Source: Halospina sp040196175 (lineage in GTDB: Bacteria > Pseudomonadota > Gammaproteobacteria > Pseudomonadales > Oleiphilaceae). Taken from it: a stretch of DNA of 64,000 nucleotides. Location: contig NZ_JBEFNF010000007.1 in the NCBI RefSeq assembly GCF_040196175.1, forward strand, positions 124,001 through 188,000. The letters run 5' to 3'. Of this stretch, positions 17,898-27,094 are shown piece after piece. The notes beneath the pieces are model-generated. The model did no database searches. It saw nothing but the letters and a program-made list of their open reading frames with translations, and was not told where the DNA came from. The position numbers and the translations under genes were made by a program. Numbering within the stretch: position 1 is the stretch's first letter; every line of letters begins with the position of its first letter.

Positions 17898-20348
17898 ATG
17901 ACAGACAGCGACGCAATCGAATACATCGGCAGGGACGACAATGGAGATGACCAGGCCGGTAAAGGAAGTGGTCTGGCCCTGCCCTACCAGGTAATGCCGA
18001 AGCGGCTCTACATTATGCCGCTCTCCGGCCGCCCCTTCCTGCCGGCCCAGGTTCAGCCCGTGGTCCTGGACCAGGATCCGTGGGATGAGACGCTTCAGCA
18101 ACTGGACGACAGCAGCCACATGACTGTAGGCCTGTGTTTTGTGGAGAATGAGAGCGGCGAGAGCGAGGACGAGGATCATCAGCCGGCACCAGAGCAGCTC
18201 GCAAGCATGGGCTGCGCCGTGCGTGTGCATCACGTGCATCGTGAAGACGGCAAGATCCAGTTCATCGCTCAGGGAGTCCGCCGCTTCCGGATTGATCACT
18301 GGCTGCGCCGTGAACCGCCCTATCTGGCCGAGGTGAGCTATCCCGATGAACCCTCCGAGGACCATGAGCAGGTCAAGGCCTATACCCTGGCAATCATCAG
18401 CTCCATCAAAGAGCTACTGCGCACCAATCCACTCTATGGCGAGGAGGTCAAGCACTACCTTTCGCGCTTTGGGCCAGATGACAGCTCGCCCCTCGCCGAT
18501 TTCGGCGCCGCCATAACAAGCTCCCGCGGCCCGGAGCTGCAGGACGTACTGAACACCATCCCGCTGCTCAACCGGATGGAAAAAGTACTGCTGTTACTGC
18601 GCAAGGAACATGAAGTCGCACAGATGCAGGCGGAAATCACCGAGGAGGTGAATGAGCGTGTGCAGAAGCACCAGCGCGAGTTCTTCCTGCGCGAACAGCT
18701 CAAGATCATCCAGCGTGAGCTCGGCATTGCCAAGGACGACAAGACCGCGGACGTCGACATGTTCCGCAAGCGTATGGCGGAGAAAGCACCGCCGGAAAAC
18801 GTACAGGAGCGCTTCGACGACGAGATCGAAAAGTTTCAGGTCCTGGAGCAGGGTTCACCGGAATACGGCACCACCCGTAACTACCTGGATTGGCTGACCC
18901 AGATGCCATGGGGGCAGCATTCCCAGGACAAACTGGACCTGAAGGAGGCGCGGCGGGTGCTCAACCGCGACCACGACGGGCTCGACGACATCAAGGACCG
19001 CATACTCGAGTTTCTGGCCGAAGGCACCTTCAAGGGCGAGATCTCCGGCTCCATCCTGCTGCTGGTGGGCCCACCAGGGGTCGGCAAGACCTCCATCGGC
19101 AAGTCCGTGGCCAGCGCCCTGGGGCGCGAATTCTACCGCTTCTCCCTGGGCGGCATGCGCGACGAGGCCGAAATCAAAGGTCACCGGCGCACCTACATCG
19201 GCGCCATGCCGGGCAAGTTTGTGCAGGCGCTGAAGGAAGCAGGGACCAATAACCCTGTGATCATGCTCGACGAGGTCGATAAGATCGGCAACTCCTTCAT
19301 GGGTGATCCGGCTTCCGCACTACTGGAGAGTCTGGACCCGGAGCAGAACGGCGAGTTCCTGGACCACTACCTTGATCTTAGGGTGGATCTGTCCAAGGTG
19401 CTGTTCATCTGCACCGCCAACCAGCTGGACACCATCCCGCAGGCCCTGTTGGACCGCATGGATACCATTCGGCTCTCGGGCTACATCACGGACGAAAAGG
19501 TGGACATTGCCAAGCACCACCTTCTACCCAAGCTGCTGAAGCGGGCCGGACTCAAGAAAAAGCAGTTCGACATTACTGACGGTGCGATCCGCCAAGTGGT
19601 CGAAGGCTATGCCCGCGAAGCGGGCGTGCGCAACCTGGAGAAACAGCTGCACAAGATCGTTCGCAAAGGCATCGTCCGCATGATCGAGGCTGAAGGGGAA
19701 CAGCGACCGATCCGGGTGGGCGTCAAAAACCTGCCGGATTATCTGGGTCAGCCCCTTTTCCGTAAAGAAAAGGCCCTGCGTGGTGTCGGCGTTGTGACCG
19801 GCCTGGCCTGGACCGCCATGGGCGGTGCAACACTGGCAGTGGAGGCTTCACGCGTCCACAGCCAGGATCGGGGTTTCAAGCTCACAGGCCAGCTTGGCGA
19901 TGTCATGAAGGAATCCGCCTCCATCGCACACAGTTTTGTCTCCTCGCATCTGAAGCAATACAAGGGTGACCCGGAGTTCTTCGACCGTTCCTACATTCAC
20001 CTGCATGTACCGGAAGGGGCAACCCCCAAAGACGGCCCTAGTGCGGGTGTGACGATGGCCACGGCCCTGCTGTCGCTGGCGCGCAACGAGGCGCCCCACA
20101 AGACATTAGCGATGACCGGTGAGTTGACACTGACGGGGCAGGTTCTGGCTGTGGGGGGCATCCGGGAAAAAATCATCGCCGCGCGGCGCCAGAAGATCAG
20201 TACCGTGATCCTCCCGGAAGCCAACCGCGGCGATTACGAAGAGCTTCCAGACTACCTGAAAGACGATATGGAGGTGCATTTCGCCAAGGAATACACCGAC
20301 GTGTATCGGGTTTGCTTCGAGGACTCGCCGCGACACAAGCCGACCTGA
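17898..20348 (+). CDS. lon: ATP-dependent Lon protease
   Basis: 816 residues: N-terminal substrate-binding domain (LPLSGRPFLP, GLCFVENE), coiled-coil (QKHQREFFLREQLKIIQREL), AAA+ module (Walker A GPPGVGKTS, Walker B VIMLDEVDKIG) and the protease domain with catalytic Ser in PKDGPSAGVTMATAL and Lys in GGIREKIIAARR. An acidic insertion before the first domain is longer than in E. coli Lon (784), as in the second Lon type of Pseudomonas-like bacteria. A start at 17871 is also possible; I prefer 17898, preceded by AAAGGGG. It degrades misfolded and regulatory proteins and is divergent from cnoX. Confidence 0.94.
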   Translation: MTDSDAIEYIGRDDNGDDQAGKGSGLALPYQVMPKRLYIMPLSGRPFLPAQVQPVVLDQDPWDETLQQLDDSSHMTVGLCFVENESGESEDEDHQPAPEQLASMGCAVRVHHVHREDGKIQFIAQGVRRFRIDHWLRREPPYLAEVSYPDEPSEDHEQVKAYTLAIISSIKELLRTNPLYGEEVKHYLSRFGPDDSSPLADFGAAITSSRGPELQDVLNTIPLLNRMEKVLLLLRKEHEVAQMQAEITEEVNERVQKHQREFFLREQLKIIQRELGIAKDDKTADVDMFRKRMAEKAPPENVQERFDDEIEKFQVLEQGSPEYGTTRNYLDWLTQMPWGQHSQDKLDLKEARRVLNRDHDGLDDIKDRILEFLAEGTFKGEISGSILLLVGPPGVGKTSIGKSVASALGREFYRFSLGGMRDEAEIKGHRRTYIGAMPGKFVQALKEAGTNNPVIMLDEVDKIGNSFMGDPASALLESLDPEQNGEFLDHYLDLRVDLSKVLFICTANQLDTIPQALLDRMDTIRLSGYITDEKVDIAKHHLLPKLLKRAGLKKKQFDITDGAIRQVVEGYAREAGVRNLEKQLHKIVRKGIVRMIEAEGEQRPIRVGVKNLPDYLGQPLFRKEKALRGVGVVTGLAWTAMGGATLAVEASRVHSQDRGFKLTGQLGDVMKESASIAHSFVSSHLKQYKGDPEFFDRSYIHLHVPEGATPKDGPSAGVTMATALLSLARNEAPHKTLAMTGELTLTGQVLAVGGIREKIIAARRQKISTVILPEANRGDYEELPDYLKDDMEVHFAKEYTDVYRVCFEDSPRHKPT

Positions 20349-20402
20349 CGGATAAGGACAAACCGCTATAGCGCTTCAGGCTGTGAAGGCTATACTAATG
20401 AG

Positions 20403-20484
20403 TATCGGTTGCGGCGCATCCGATCCTCAGAATTCCTGTCATCTGAGTAGAGCCCATTGGCCACCGACGCGGTGGCCTTTTTTA
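20403..20484 (+). ncRNA. Candidate small RNA downstream of lon
   Basis: A TATACT box (20391-20396) is followed by three stem-loops: ATCGG/CCGAT (20404-20424), CTCAG/CTGAG (20426-20447) and a strong terminator (20459-20477 plus T-run). Together they would give an RNA of about 80 bases. A good -35 box was not found, so this may instead be only the structured 3' end of the lon message. Confidence 0.4.
20459..20484 (+). terminator. Intrinsic terminator after lon / sRNA candidate
   Basis: GGCCACC GACGC GGTGGCC followed by TTTTTT on the plus strand. Confidence 0.9.
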
Positions 20485-20504
20485 TGTGCTTTTGAGCCCC
20501 TCAC

Positions 20505-20533
20505 AAAAAAGGGGTCGCCATAGCCACCCCTTT
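20505..20533 (-). terminator. Intrinsic terminator of the pnp transcript
   Basis: On the minus strand: AAAGGGGT and ACCCCTTT arms with a 10-base loop, then a T-run; it lies 32 bases after the pnp stop. Confidence 0.75.
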
Positions 20534-20564
20534 ATCACGTACCGGCTGGCACCTGTACCGGTGT

Positions 20565-22691
20565 TTACGCCTCACCGGGCAGACGGAAGTCCACCGGCTC
20601 TTCGTCACCAGTTACTTCCTTCATGCTGAGCTTGACCCGGCCGCGCTGGTCCACGTCCAGGACCTTGACCAGCACTTCCTGGCCTTCGGTAAGCTCTTCG
20701 CGCACGCTCTCGATGCGCCGGTCGGCAATCTGGCTGATGTGCACCAGTCCGTCTTTGCCGGGCAGCAGGTTAACGAAGGCGCCGAAGTCGACAATGCGCT
20801 CTACACGGCCACGGTAGACCCGATCAACTTCCACGTCCGCGGTCAGCTCCATGATGCGGAACGTAGCCTTCTCGACTTGCTCGGAATTGTCGGCGTAGAT
20901 CTTGACCGTGCCATCATCCTCGATATCGATGGATGCGCCCGTCTCCTCACAAAGCGACCGGATGGTGGCGCCACCCTTGCCGATCACATCGCGGATCTTT
21001 TCGGAGTCGATGTGCATAGTGTGCATCTTGGGCGCATTGTTCGCCACATCCGAGCGCGGCTCACCAATAACCTTAGCCATTTCGCCGAGAATGCGCTGGC
21101 GGGCCTCATAGGCGCGCTGCAGCGCGATTTCCATGATCTGCTCGGTGATACCGGCGATCTTGATGTCCATCTGCAGGGCCGTAACCGCATCGGGCGTACC
21201 CGCCACCTTGAAGTCCATATCGCCGAGATGGTCCTCATCACCGAGAATGTCGGTCAGGACGGCGAAATCATCGCCATCCTTCACAAGGCCCATGGCGATG
21301 CCGCCCACGGGCGACTTCACCGGCACACCAGCGTCCATCAGTGCCAGACTGCTGCCGCAGACCGACGCCATAGAGCTGGAGCCATTAGACTCCGTGATCT
21401 CGGACACACAGCGCACGGTGTAGGGGAAGTCGTCATGCTTGGGCATGATCGCCTGAACACCCCGGCGTGCCAGCCGGCCATGGCCAATCTCACGGCGCCC
21501 CGGGGGCCCCATGCGGCCAGTCTCGCCCACGGAATAGGACGGGAAGTTATAGTGAAACAGGAACGGATCCCGGCTTTCCCCCTTGAGGGAATCCACAATC
21601 TTGGCATCACGGGCTGTACCAAGCGTTGTGGTTACGATGGCCTGGGTCTCACCCCGAGTGAACAGCGCTGAGCCATGGGCGTTCGGAAGCAGTCCGACCT
21701 CCACGCTGATCGGGCGTACGGTGTGGTTGTCCCGACCATCAATACGCGGCTCGTTACGCAGGACTCGCCCGCGCACAATCTCTTTTTCTACCTTACCGAA
21801 GTACTCCTTGACGTCATCTTCGGTGGGTTCGCCGCCTTCCTCGGCAGATGCCAGCGCTTCGACTACGCGCTTCTTCAGCTCACCCAGCTGATCCTGGCGC
21901 TCCAGCTTATCCTTGACCTGGTAGGCGGCCTCAATCTCACTGCCGAACTGCTCGTTGATGCGGTTCTTGAGCTCGGTTTTCTCGGGCTCAGCTTCCCACT
22001 CCCAAGACGTCGGCTTGACTTCCTCAACGAACTCGTTGATTCCGTGGATCGCTGTCTGCATCTCATTATGGGCGAAGAGCACAGCGCCCAACATCTGGTC
22101 TTCGGTCAGACGGTCCGCTTCAGACTCGACCATCAGAACGGCGTCCTTGGTGCCTGCCACAACCATGTTGAGGCGGCTTTCCTCAAGCTTTTCGTAGGTC
22201 GGATTGAGGCAATAGCCATCTTCATCCGTAAAGCCGACGCGAGCACCGCCAATAGGTTCCTCAAAAGGCAGCCCGGAGATGGACAGCGCTGCGGATGCGC
22301 CGATCATTGCGGGAATGTCCGGATCGACATTTCTATTTGAAGACATAACGGTGCAGATGACCTGGGTTTCGTGCTTAAACCCGTCCTTGAACAGCGGCCG
22401 GATAGGCCGATCGATCAGACGTGAGGTCAGCGTTTCTTTTTCCGAGAGCGGCCCTTCACGCTTAAGGAAACCACCTGGAATCTTACCCACGGCGTAGGTT
22501 TTTTCCACATAGTGGACAGAAAGCGGGAAGAATGGCATCGAGCTCTGTTCCCTCTCCGCCATGACGGTAACCAAAACGGAGGTATCATCCATGGTTACCA
22601 GGACGGAGCTGGTGGCCTGCCGTGCAATTCGGCCGGTCTCGAGGGTAACGGTGGACCCTGCAAATTCGAAGGTTTTCTTGACTGGATTCAC
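20565..22691 (-). CDS. pnp: Polyribonucleotide nucleotidyltransferase (PNPase)
   Basis: 708-residue phosphorolytic 3'-5' exoribonuclease of RNA decay. Two RNase PH domains (first: VLVTMDDTSVLVTVMAERE; second: HGSALFTRGETQAIVTTTLG, with SSSMASVCGSSLALMDAGVP and GDEDHLGDMDFKVAGT) frame the all-helical domain. A KH domain (IRDVIGKGGATIRSLCEETG) and an S1 domain (VYRGRVERIVDFGAFVNLLPG) follow. Length matches E. coli PNPase. It lies downstream of rpsO with a strong hairpin between them, as in many proteobacteria, where processing there governs pnp autoregulation. Confidence 0.98.
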   Translation of the reverse strand: MNPVKKTFEFAGSTVTLETGRIARQATSSVLVTMDDTSVLVTVMAEREQSSMPFFPLSVHYVEKTYAVGKIPGGFLKREGPLSEKETLTSRLIDRPIRPLFKDGFKHETQVICTVMSSNRNVDPDIPAMIGASAALSISGLPFEEPIGGARVGFTDEDGYCLNPTYEKLEESRLNMVVAGTKDAVLMVESEADRLTEDQMLGAVLFAHNEMQTAIHGINEFVEEVKPTSWEWEAEPEKTELKNRINEQFGSEIEAAYQVKDKLERQDQLGELKKRVVEALASAEEGGEPTEDDVKEYFGKVEKEIVRGRVLRNEPRIDGRDNHTVRPISVEVGLLPNAHGSALFTRGETQAIVTTTLGTARDAKIVDSLKGESRDPFLFHYNFPSYSVGETGRMGPPGRREIGHGRLARRGVQAIMPKHDDFPYTVRCVSEITESNGSSSMASVCGSSLALMDAGVPVKSPVGGIAMGLVKDGDDFAVLTDILGDEDHLGDMDFKVAGTPDAVTALQMDIKIAGITEQIMEIALQRAYEARQRILGEMAKVIGEPRSDVANNAPKMHTMHIDSEKIRDVIGKGGATIRSLCEETGASIDIEDDGTVKIYADNSEQVEKATFRIMELTADVEVDRVYRGRVERIVDFGAFVNLLPGKDGLVHISQIADRRIESVREELTEGQEVLVKVLDVDQRGRVKLSMKEVTGDEEPVDFRLPGEA

Positions 22692-22730
22692 ACTTGCTCC
22701 TTTCCAGACGTTCGTTATTCAGAACCAAAA

Positions 22731-22754
22731 CGGCCAGACCCGGAGGTCTGGCCG
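22731..22754 (-). terminator. Strong rpsO-pnp intergenic hairpin / partial terminator
   Basis: Ten-base-pair stem CGGCCAGACC/GGTCTGGCCG, followed on the minus strand by TTTTGG. It can end part of the rpsO transcripts or serve as an RNase III/E processing structure. Confidence 0.75.
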
Positions 22755-22769
22755 ACATTGTTTTGACCG

Positions 22770-23039
22770 TTAGCGCCTGAGCTCAAGGCTGCGGATCATC
22801 TCTAGATAGCGATCCGCATTCTTGCGCTTGAGGTAGTCCAGTAGCTTGCGGCGTTGGTTGACCATCCGGATCAGCCCGCGGCGCGAGTGGTGATCCTGCT
22901 TATTTTCCTTGAAGTGACTCTGCAGCTTCACGATGTTGTGCGTCAGAAGCGCAATCTGTACTTCAGGAGAACCAGTATCGCCTTCGGCGCGCTGGTAATC
23001 CTGAACGATTTTCTGCTTTTCTTCGTTGGTCAGTGCCAT
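22770..23039 (-). CDS. rpsO: 30S ribosomal protein S15
   Basis: 89 residues, the normal S15 length. Helical protein binding the central domain of 16S rRNA. Conserved stretches: DTGSPEVQIALLTHNI, LQSHFKENKQDHHSRRGL, VNQRRKLLDYLKR. It is expressed between truB and pnp in the same direction; the strong hairpin after it separates rpsO from pnp. Confidence 0.98.
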   Translation of the reverse strand: MALTNEEKQKIVQDYQRAEGDTGSPEVQIALLTHNIVKLQSHFKENKQDHHSRRGLIRMVNQRRKLLDYLKRKNADRYLEMIRSLELRR

Positions 23040-23116
23040 GATTCACTCTCTCCCGAATATGCCTTGAATGAAAACGGGCCGGACCGCGCATATCTACAGC
23101 CCGACCGTACGGTTTG

Positions 23117-24031
23117 TCAGCCGCGGGCACTCATCAGCCGCCGAGGCTTGATCGCATCCCCTGCCTTTTCTGCTAGACCGAGGAAGCGTTGATCCTGATC
23201 ATAAAGCCGACAGAAGCCCTCGCCCCCCGGTTCAGAACCCGATATGGTAACAGCCTGGCCGTGGGAAATCGATACAGCGCGCTCACCTTCCAGCACTGTG
23301 GCGGGCAGGTCCGAAAGCAGCACATCCGGCGGTAACAGGTGCTCGTGCGCCGCCATCCTTCCCATAGTTTCAAGCTCGTCGAGGTCCAATGCCTGCGTGA
23401 GCTCAAAAGCCCCAGCCTGCTCCCGGCGCAACTCAGCCACATGCGCACCACAACCCAGTGCCTCACCAATATCATCCACGAGCGTGCGGATGTAGGTGCC
23501 TTTGCTGCAGCGCACGCGCAGCTCCAACTCATCGCCTTCAAGCCGCAACACAGTCAGCTCATCAACACGGATGGACCGTGCCTCCCGGGGAACTGTCTGT
23601 CCTTCCCGGGCATACTCATAGAGTGGCCGACCCTGGTATTTGAGCGCCGAATACATCGACGGCACCTGCTCAATAGCTCCCCGGAACCCCTCCAGAGCGG
23701 CCTCAAGCGCCGCTGGATCCAGCGTTGACGGTATGGCACGGGTCTGGACGGCCTCACCATCGGCATCACTGGTGGTAGTTCGCTGGCCCAGTTTGGCGAC
23801 GGTACAGTAGGTTTTGTCTGCTTCCAGCAATCGCTGGGCGAACTTGGTGGCTTCACCGAAACAAAGCGGCAGAATCCCGGTGGCAAGCGGATCCAAAGCA
23901 CCGGTGTGGCCGGCACGGGCAGCATTGAGAAGCCGTCGGACCTGCTGCAGCGCAGCCTTGGAGGTCATCTCTGCCGGTTTATCAAGTACCAGAACGCCGT
24001 TGATATCGTCACCACGACGTCTTCGACTCAA
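23117..24031 (-). CDS. truB: tRNA pseudouridine(55) synthase
   Basis: 304 residues. Makes pseudouridine 55 in the T-loop of tRNAs. GVLVLDKPAEMTSKAALQQV is motif I; the catalytic Asp is in GHTGALDPLATGILPL; KTYCTVAKLGQRTTTSDADG and VRCSKGTYIRTLVDDIGEALG are motifs II and III. The C-terminal PUA-like part (VSISHGQAVTISG, RFLGLAEK) is present. The ATG overlaps the rbfA stop by four bases, so it is translationally coupled within the nusA-infB operon. Confidence 0.97.
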   Translation of the reverse strand: MSRRRRGDDINGVLVLDKPAEMTSKAALQQVRRLLNAARAGHTGALDPLATGILPLCFGEATKFAQRLLEADKTYCTVAKLGQRTTTSDADGEAVQTRAIPSTLDPAALEAALEGFRGAIEQVPSMYSALKYQGRPLYEYAREGQTVPREARSIRVDELTVLRLEGDELELRVRCSKGTYIRTLVDDIGEALGCGAHVAELRREQAGAFELTQALDLDELETMGRMAAHEHLLPPDVLLSDLPATVLEGERAVSISHGQAVTISGSEPGGEGFCRLYDQDQRFLGLAEKAGDAIKPRRLMSARG

Positions 24032-24444
24032 TCCCCGTCTCCGTCTTCCGGGTCCTGCTCACCATGCCGTCGCTGGTCACTCGCGACAGCCTCACGAATC
24101 AGCGATTCCATGTGACGGCTTTGCCCAGCCAGGCGGTCAAAGCGGAAGCGCAATTGGGGCACGACGCGCAGGCGCATGGACCTGCCCAGGTGCCCGCGCA
24201 GGAAGCCGGAGGCGCGCTGCAGCACCTCCAGACTGGTCTGGACTTGTTCGCTGTTCTCGTCCAGCTCCTCAGTACTCAGCAGCGTGATGTAGATATCCGC
24301 ATAACCGAAGTCCCGACTCACTCGCACTTCACTGATATTAACCATACCCAGCCGCGGGTCTTTGACCTCGCGCTGGATCAGCTGCGCCAGCTCCCGCTGG
24401 ATCTGGTCGGCGACACGGTCGGCACGACTGAATTCACGCGGCAT
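24028..24444 (-). CDS. rbfA: Ribosome-binding factor A
   Basis: 138 residues; 30S assembly factor acting late in 16S rRNA maturation and in cold adaptation. The KH-like core is visible: RVADQIQRELAQLIQREVKD, DPRLGMVNISEVRVSRDFGYADIYIT, and LRRHLGR-like FLRGHLGRSMRLRVVPQLRFRFD (given here in parts; the last segment spans roughly 82-105). The C-terminal tail (RRHGEQDPEDGDGD) is acidic. It sits between infB (12-base gap) and truB (4-base overlap), the standard order. Confidence 0.97.
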   Translation of the reverse strand: MPREFSRADRVADQIQRELAQLIQREVKDPRLGMVNISEVRVSRDFGYADIYITLLSTEELDENSEQVQTSLEVLQRASGFLRGHLGRSMRLRVVPQLRFRFDRLAGQSRHMESLIREAVASDQRRHGEQDPEDGDGD

Positions 24445-24456
24445 GAATACTCCCGA

Positions 24457-27075
24457 TCAGTTGAGCTTGCGCTCGACCTGGATCCGGTCAAAGACCTCGA
24501 TCTGGTCGCCAATTTTTACGTCATACCCTTTCACGCCGATACCGCACTCCATTCCATTACGTACCTCGTTAACGTCGTCCTTGAAGCGGCGCAGGGAATG
24601 AAGCTCGCCCTCGAAGATAACCACGTTGTCACGCAGCACGCGGATGGGCTTGTTGCGGTAGACGTGGCCTTCCGTAACCATACAGCCGGCTACCTGACCA
24701 AAGCGCGGCGAGCGGAAGGTATCGCGAACTTCGGCAATACCCAGAATTTGTTCACGGAACTCGGGCTTAAGCATACCGGTAAGCGCTGCCTTAACATCAT
24801 CAATCAGGTTGTAGATGACGCTGTAATAGCGCAGGTCCACATCTTCTTGCTCCGAGAGCTTTTTGGCCGCCGGTGTCGCACGGACATTAAAGCCAAAGAC
24901 CACGGATTCGCTGGTAATCGCCAGGTTGATGTCGGATTCGGAGATACCACCAACACCGCTGGAAATCACCTGGACTTCGACTTCCTCGTTACCCAGATCC
25001 TGAAGGGCACCGGTAATGGCTTCCAGAGACCCCTGAACGTCGGCCTTGACGATGAGATTGAGCGTCTTGGCCTCTTCCTTGCCCATATTCTCGAACAGGT
25101 TCTCGAGTTTGGCTGCCTGCTGGCGATGAAGGCGCTGTTCACGCTCTTTCTCCTGACGGTACTCGGCAAGCTCTTTGGCCTTCTTCTCGTCGGCCACACG
25201 CACGAATTCGTCGCCAGCACTGGGCGTGCCATTCAGGCCCAACACCTCGACCGGAATCGAGGGGCCTGCGGTTTCAATATGTTTGCCGGTCTCGTCCACC
25301 ATGGCCCGGATCCGGCCATAGTACATACCGGCGACGATGACATCGCCCTTATGCATGGTTCCGTTCTGGACCAGCAGCGTTGCCACCGATCCGCGCCCCT
25401 TCTCCATGCGGGATTCGACCACGGTACCTTTGGCAGGCCCTTCGGGCACGGCGGTCAGCTCCAGAACCTCGGCCTGAAGCAGGATCGCCTCCAACAAGCC
25501 ATCAATGCCGTCGCCGGTTTGAGCCGAGAGATGCACAAACTGTGTCTCGCCGCCCCATTCCTCGGGAACCACTTCCATCCCCACCAGCTCATTCTTGACC
25601 CGGTCCGGATCCGCCTGCGGCTTGTCCATCTTGTTAACCGCAATCACCAGAGGCACGCCAGCCGCCCGCGCATGCCGGACTGCTTCCTTGGTCTGTGGCA
25701 TGACGCCATCGTCAGCCGCCACGACAAGGATGACAATATCCGTAGACTGCGCACCGCGGGCGCGCATTTCGGTGAACGCGGCATGCCCTGGGGTGTCCAG
25801 GAAGGTGATCATGCCGTGGCCGGTCTCCACATGGTAGGCACCAATATGCTGGGTGATGCCTCCGGACTCACCACTGGCCACTTTGGTCTTACGGATGTAG
25901 TCGAGAAGCGAGGTCTTGCCGTGGTCGACATGGCCCATAACGCTGATAACCGGGGCCCGGGTTTGGGCGTCACCTTCGTATTCGATATCGCTGAGAACTT
26001 CTTCTTCAATCTCATCCTCGCGGACCGACTTGGCCTTATGCCCCATCTCCTCAACCACCAGAATCGCGGTTTCCTGATCCAGTACCTGGTTGATGGTAGC
26101 CATGACGCCCATTCCCATCAGAGTCTTGATAACTTCGCCTGCCTTGACGGCCATGCGCTGGGCGAGATCAGCCACCGTGATGGTTTCCGGAATTTCCACT
26201 TCATGCACCTTGGGCTTGGTCGGCTTTTCAAAAACATGGCGCTTTTCGCGCTGCTGCTTTTTACGGCGGGATGAACGCAGCGGTTTGCGCGGCTCTTCCG
26301 CAGCGGCGGGGGCAGCCTCTTCAGCCTCGGCCTCGGCCTCAACCTCGCCCTCAGGCGTATCCAGTTCAGCCAGCTCTTCCTCAACACGCGGCTTTTTGGC
26401 CCCTTTCTGAGCCGCTTTGCCGCCCTTGCTCTTCTGCTTGCCTTCTTCGTCCTCGCGCTGCGGCTTACCTTTCTTTTTCTTAGTGTGCTTGCGCGAATCC
26501 TCTTTGGCGGGCTCGGGAGCGGGCGCAGGTTCTTCAGCCGCGGGCTCAGCTTCATTTTCCGCGGATTCAGCGGTTGCTGCCTCCGTTTCGGCTGCATCTC
26601 CGGCCTGCTCGGCACCTTCCGCAACCGCGCCGGACTCCTCAGGCGGCTGCTGTTGCTCCGCGGCATCGCCAGTATCCGGCGTTTCCGGTGAAACCTGGGT
26701 TTCGTCCGTTGCCGGTTCTTCAGCCTGCTGCTGCGACGCTTCCTCTTCGGGCTGCCCCTGTGCTTCGGAACGCTTGACGTAAGTGCGCTTCTTGCGTACC
26801 TCAACGTTTACCGTTTTAGCGCTACTGCCACGGCTCCCTCCGCCAGTCCGTAACTGGGTTGTGGTACGGCGCTTGAGCGTCACCTTGCTCGGCCCACCGC
26901 TTTCAGCGCCGCTCTGATTGCGGCGCAGATAGGCAAGCAATGTCTGCTTTTCCTCGTCCGTGACCACATCGTCTTCCGCCCGCTTGCTCAGGCCAGCTTC
27001 TTCAAATTGACGGAGCAAGCGATCAACGGGAGCGCCTACGTCTTCGGCCAATTGCTTAACTGTTACTTCGGCCAT
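24457..27075 (-). CDS. infB: Translation initiation factor IF-2
   Basis: 872-residue GTPase that places fMet-tRNA on the ribosome. It starts with an IF2_N domain (VTVKQLAEDVGAPVDRLLRQ), then about 230 residues of Glu/Ala- and Lys/Arg-rich low complexity. The G domain has GHVDHGKTSLLDYI (G1), DTPGHAAF (G3) and NKMDKPQADP (G4), followed by beta-barrels, the linker domain and the C-terminal fMet-tRNA-binding domain. The long low-complexity region varies between genera. Internal starts producing shorter forms are known in E. coli; I could not assign one here. Upstream partner is nusA (19-base gap). Confidence 0.98.
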   Translation of the reverse strand: MAEVTVKQLAEDVGAPVDRLLRQFEEAGLSKRAEDDVVTDEEKQTLLAYLRRNQSGAESGGPSKVTLKRRTTTQLRTGGGSRGSSAKTVNVEVRKKRTYVKRSEAQGQPEEEASQQQAEEPATDETQVSPETPDTGDAAEQQQPPEESGAVAEGAEQAGDAAETEAATAESAENEAEPAAEEPAPAPEPAKEDSRKHTKKKKGKPQREDEEGKQKSKGGKAAQKGAKKPRVEEELAELDTPEGEVEAEAEAEEAAPAAAEEPRKPLRSSRRKKQQREKRHVFEKPTKPKVHEVEIPETITVADLAQRMAVKAGEVIKTLMGMGVMATINQVLDQETAILVVEEMGHKAKSVREDEIEEEVLSDIEYEGDAQTRAPVISVMGHVDHGKTSLLDYIRKTKVASGESGGITQHIGAYHVETGHGMITFLDTPGHAAFTEMRARGAQSTDIVILVVAADDGVMPQTKEAVRHARAAGVPLVIAVNKMDKPQADPDRVKNELVGMEVVPEEWGGETQFVHLSAQTGDGIDGLLEAILLQAEVLELTAVPEGPAKGTVVESRMEKGRGSVATLLVQNGTMHKGDVIVAGMYYGRIRAMVDETGKHIETAGPSIPVEVLGLNGTPSAGDEFVRVADEKKAKELAEYRQEKEREQRLHRQQAAKLENLFENMGKEEAKTLNLIVKADVQGSLEAITGALQDLGNEEVEVQVISSGVGGISESDINLAITSESVVFGFNVRATPAAKKLSEQEDVDLRYYSVIYNLIDDVKAALTGMLKPEFREQILGIAEVRDTFRSPRFGQVAGCMVTEGHVYRNKPIRVLRDNVVIFEGELHSLRRFKDDVNEVRNGMECGIGVKGYDVKIGDQIEVFDRIQVERKLN

Positions 27076-27094
27076 ACTGGTCCTCCTCTCCCGA

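Noticed and set aside
24064..26274. 736-codon plus-strand frame opposite infB/rbfA
   Set aside because: Antisense shadow; the minus-strand genes are certain and the frame resembles no protein.
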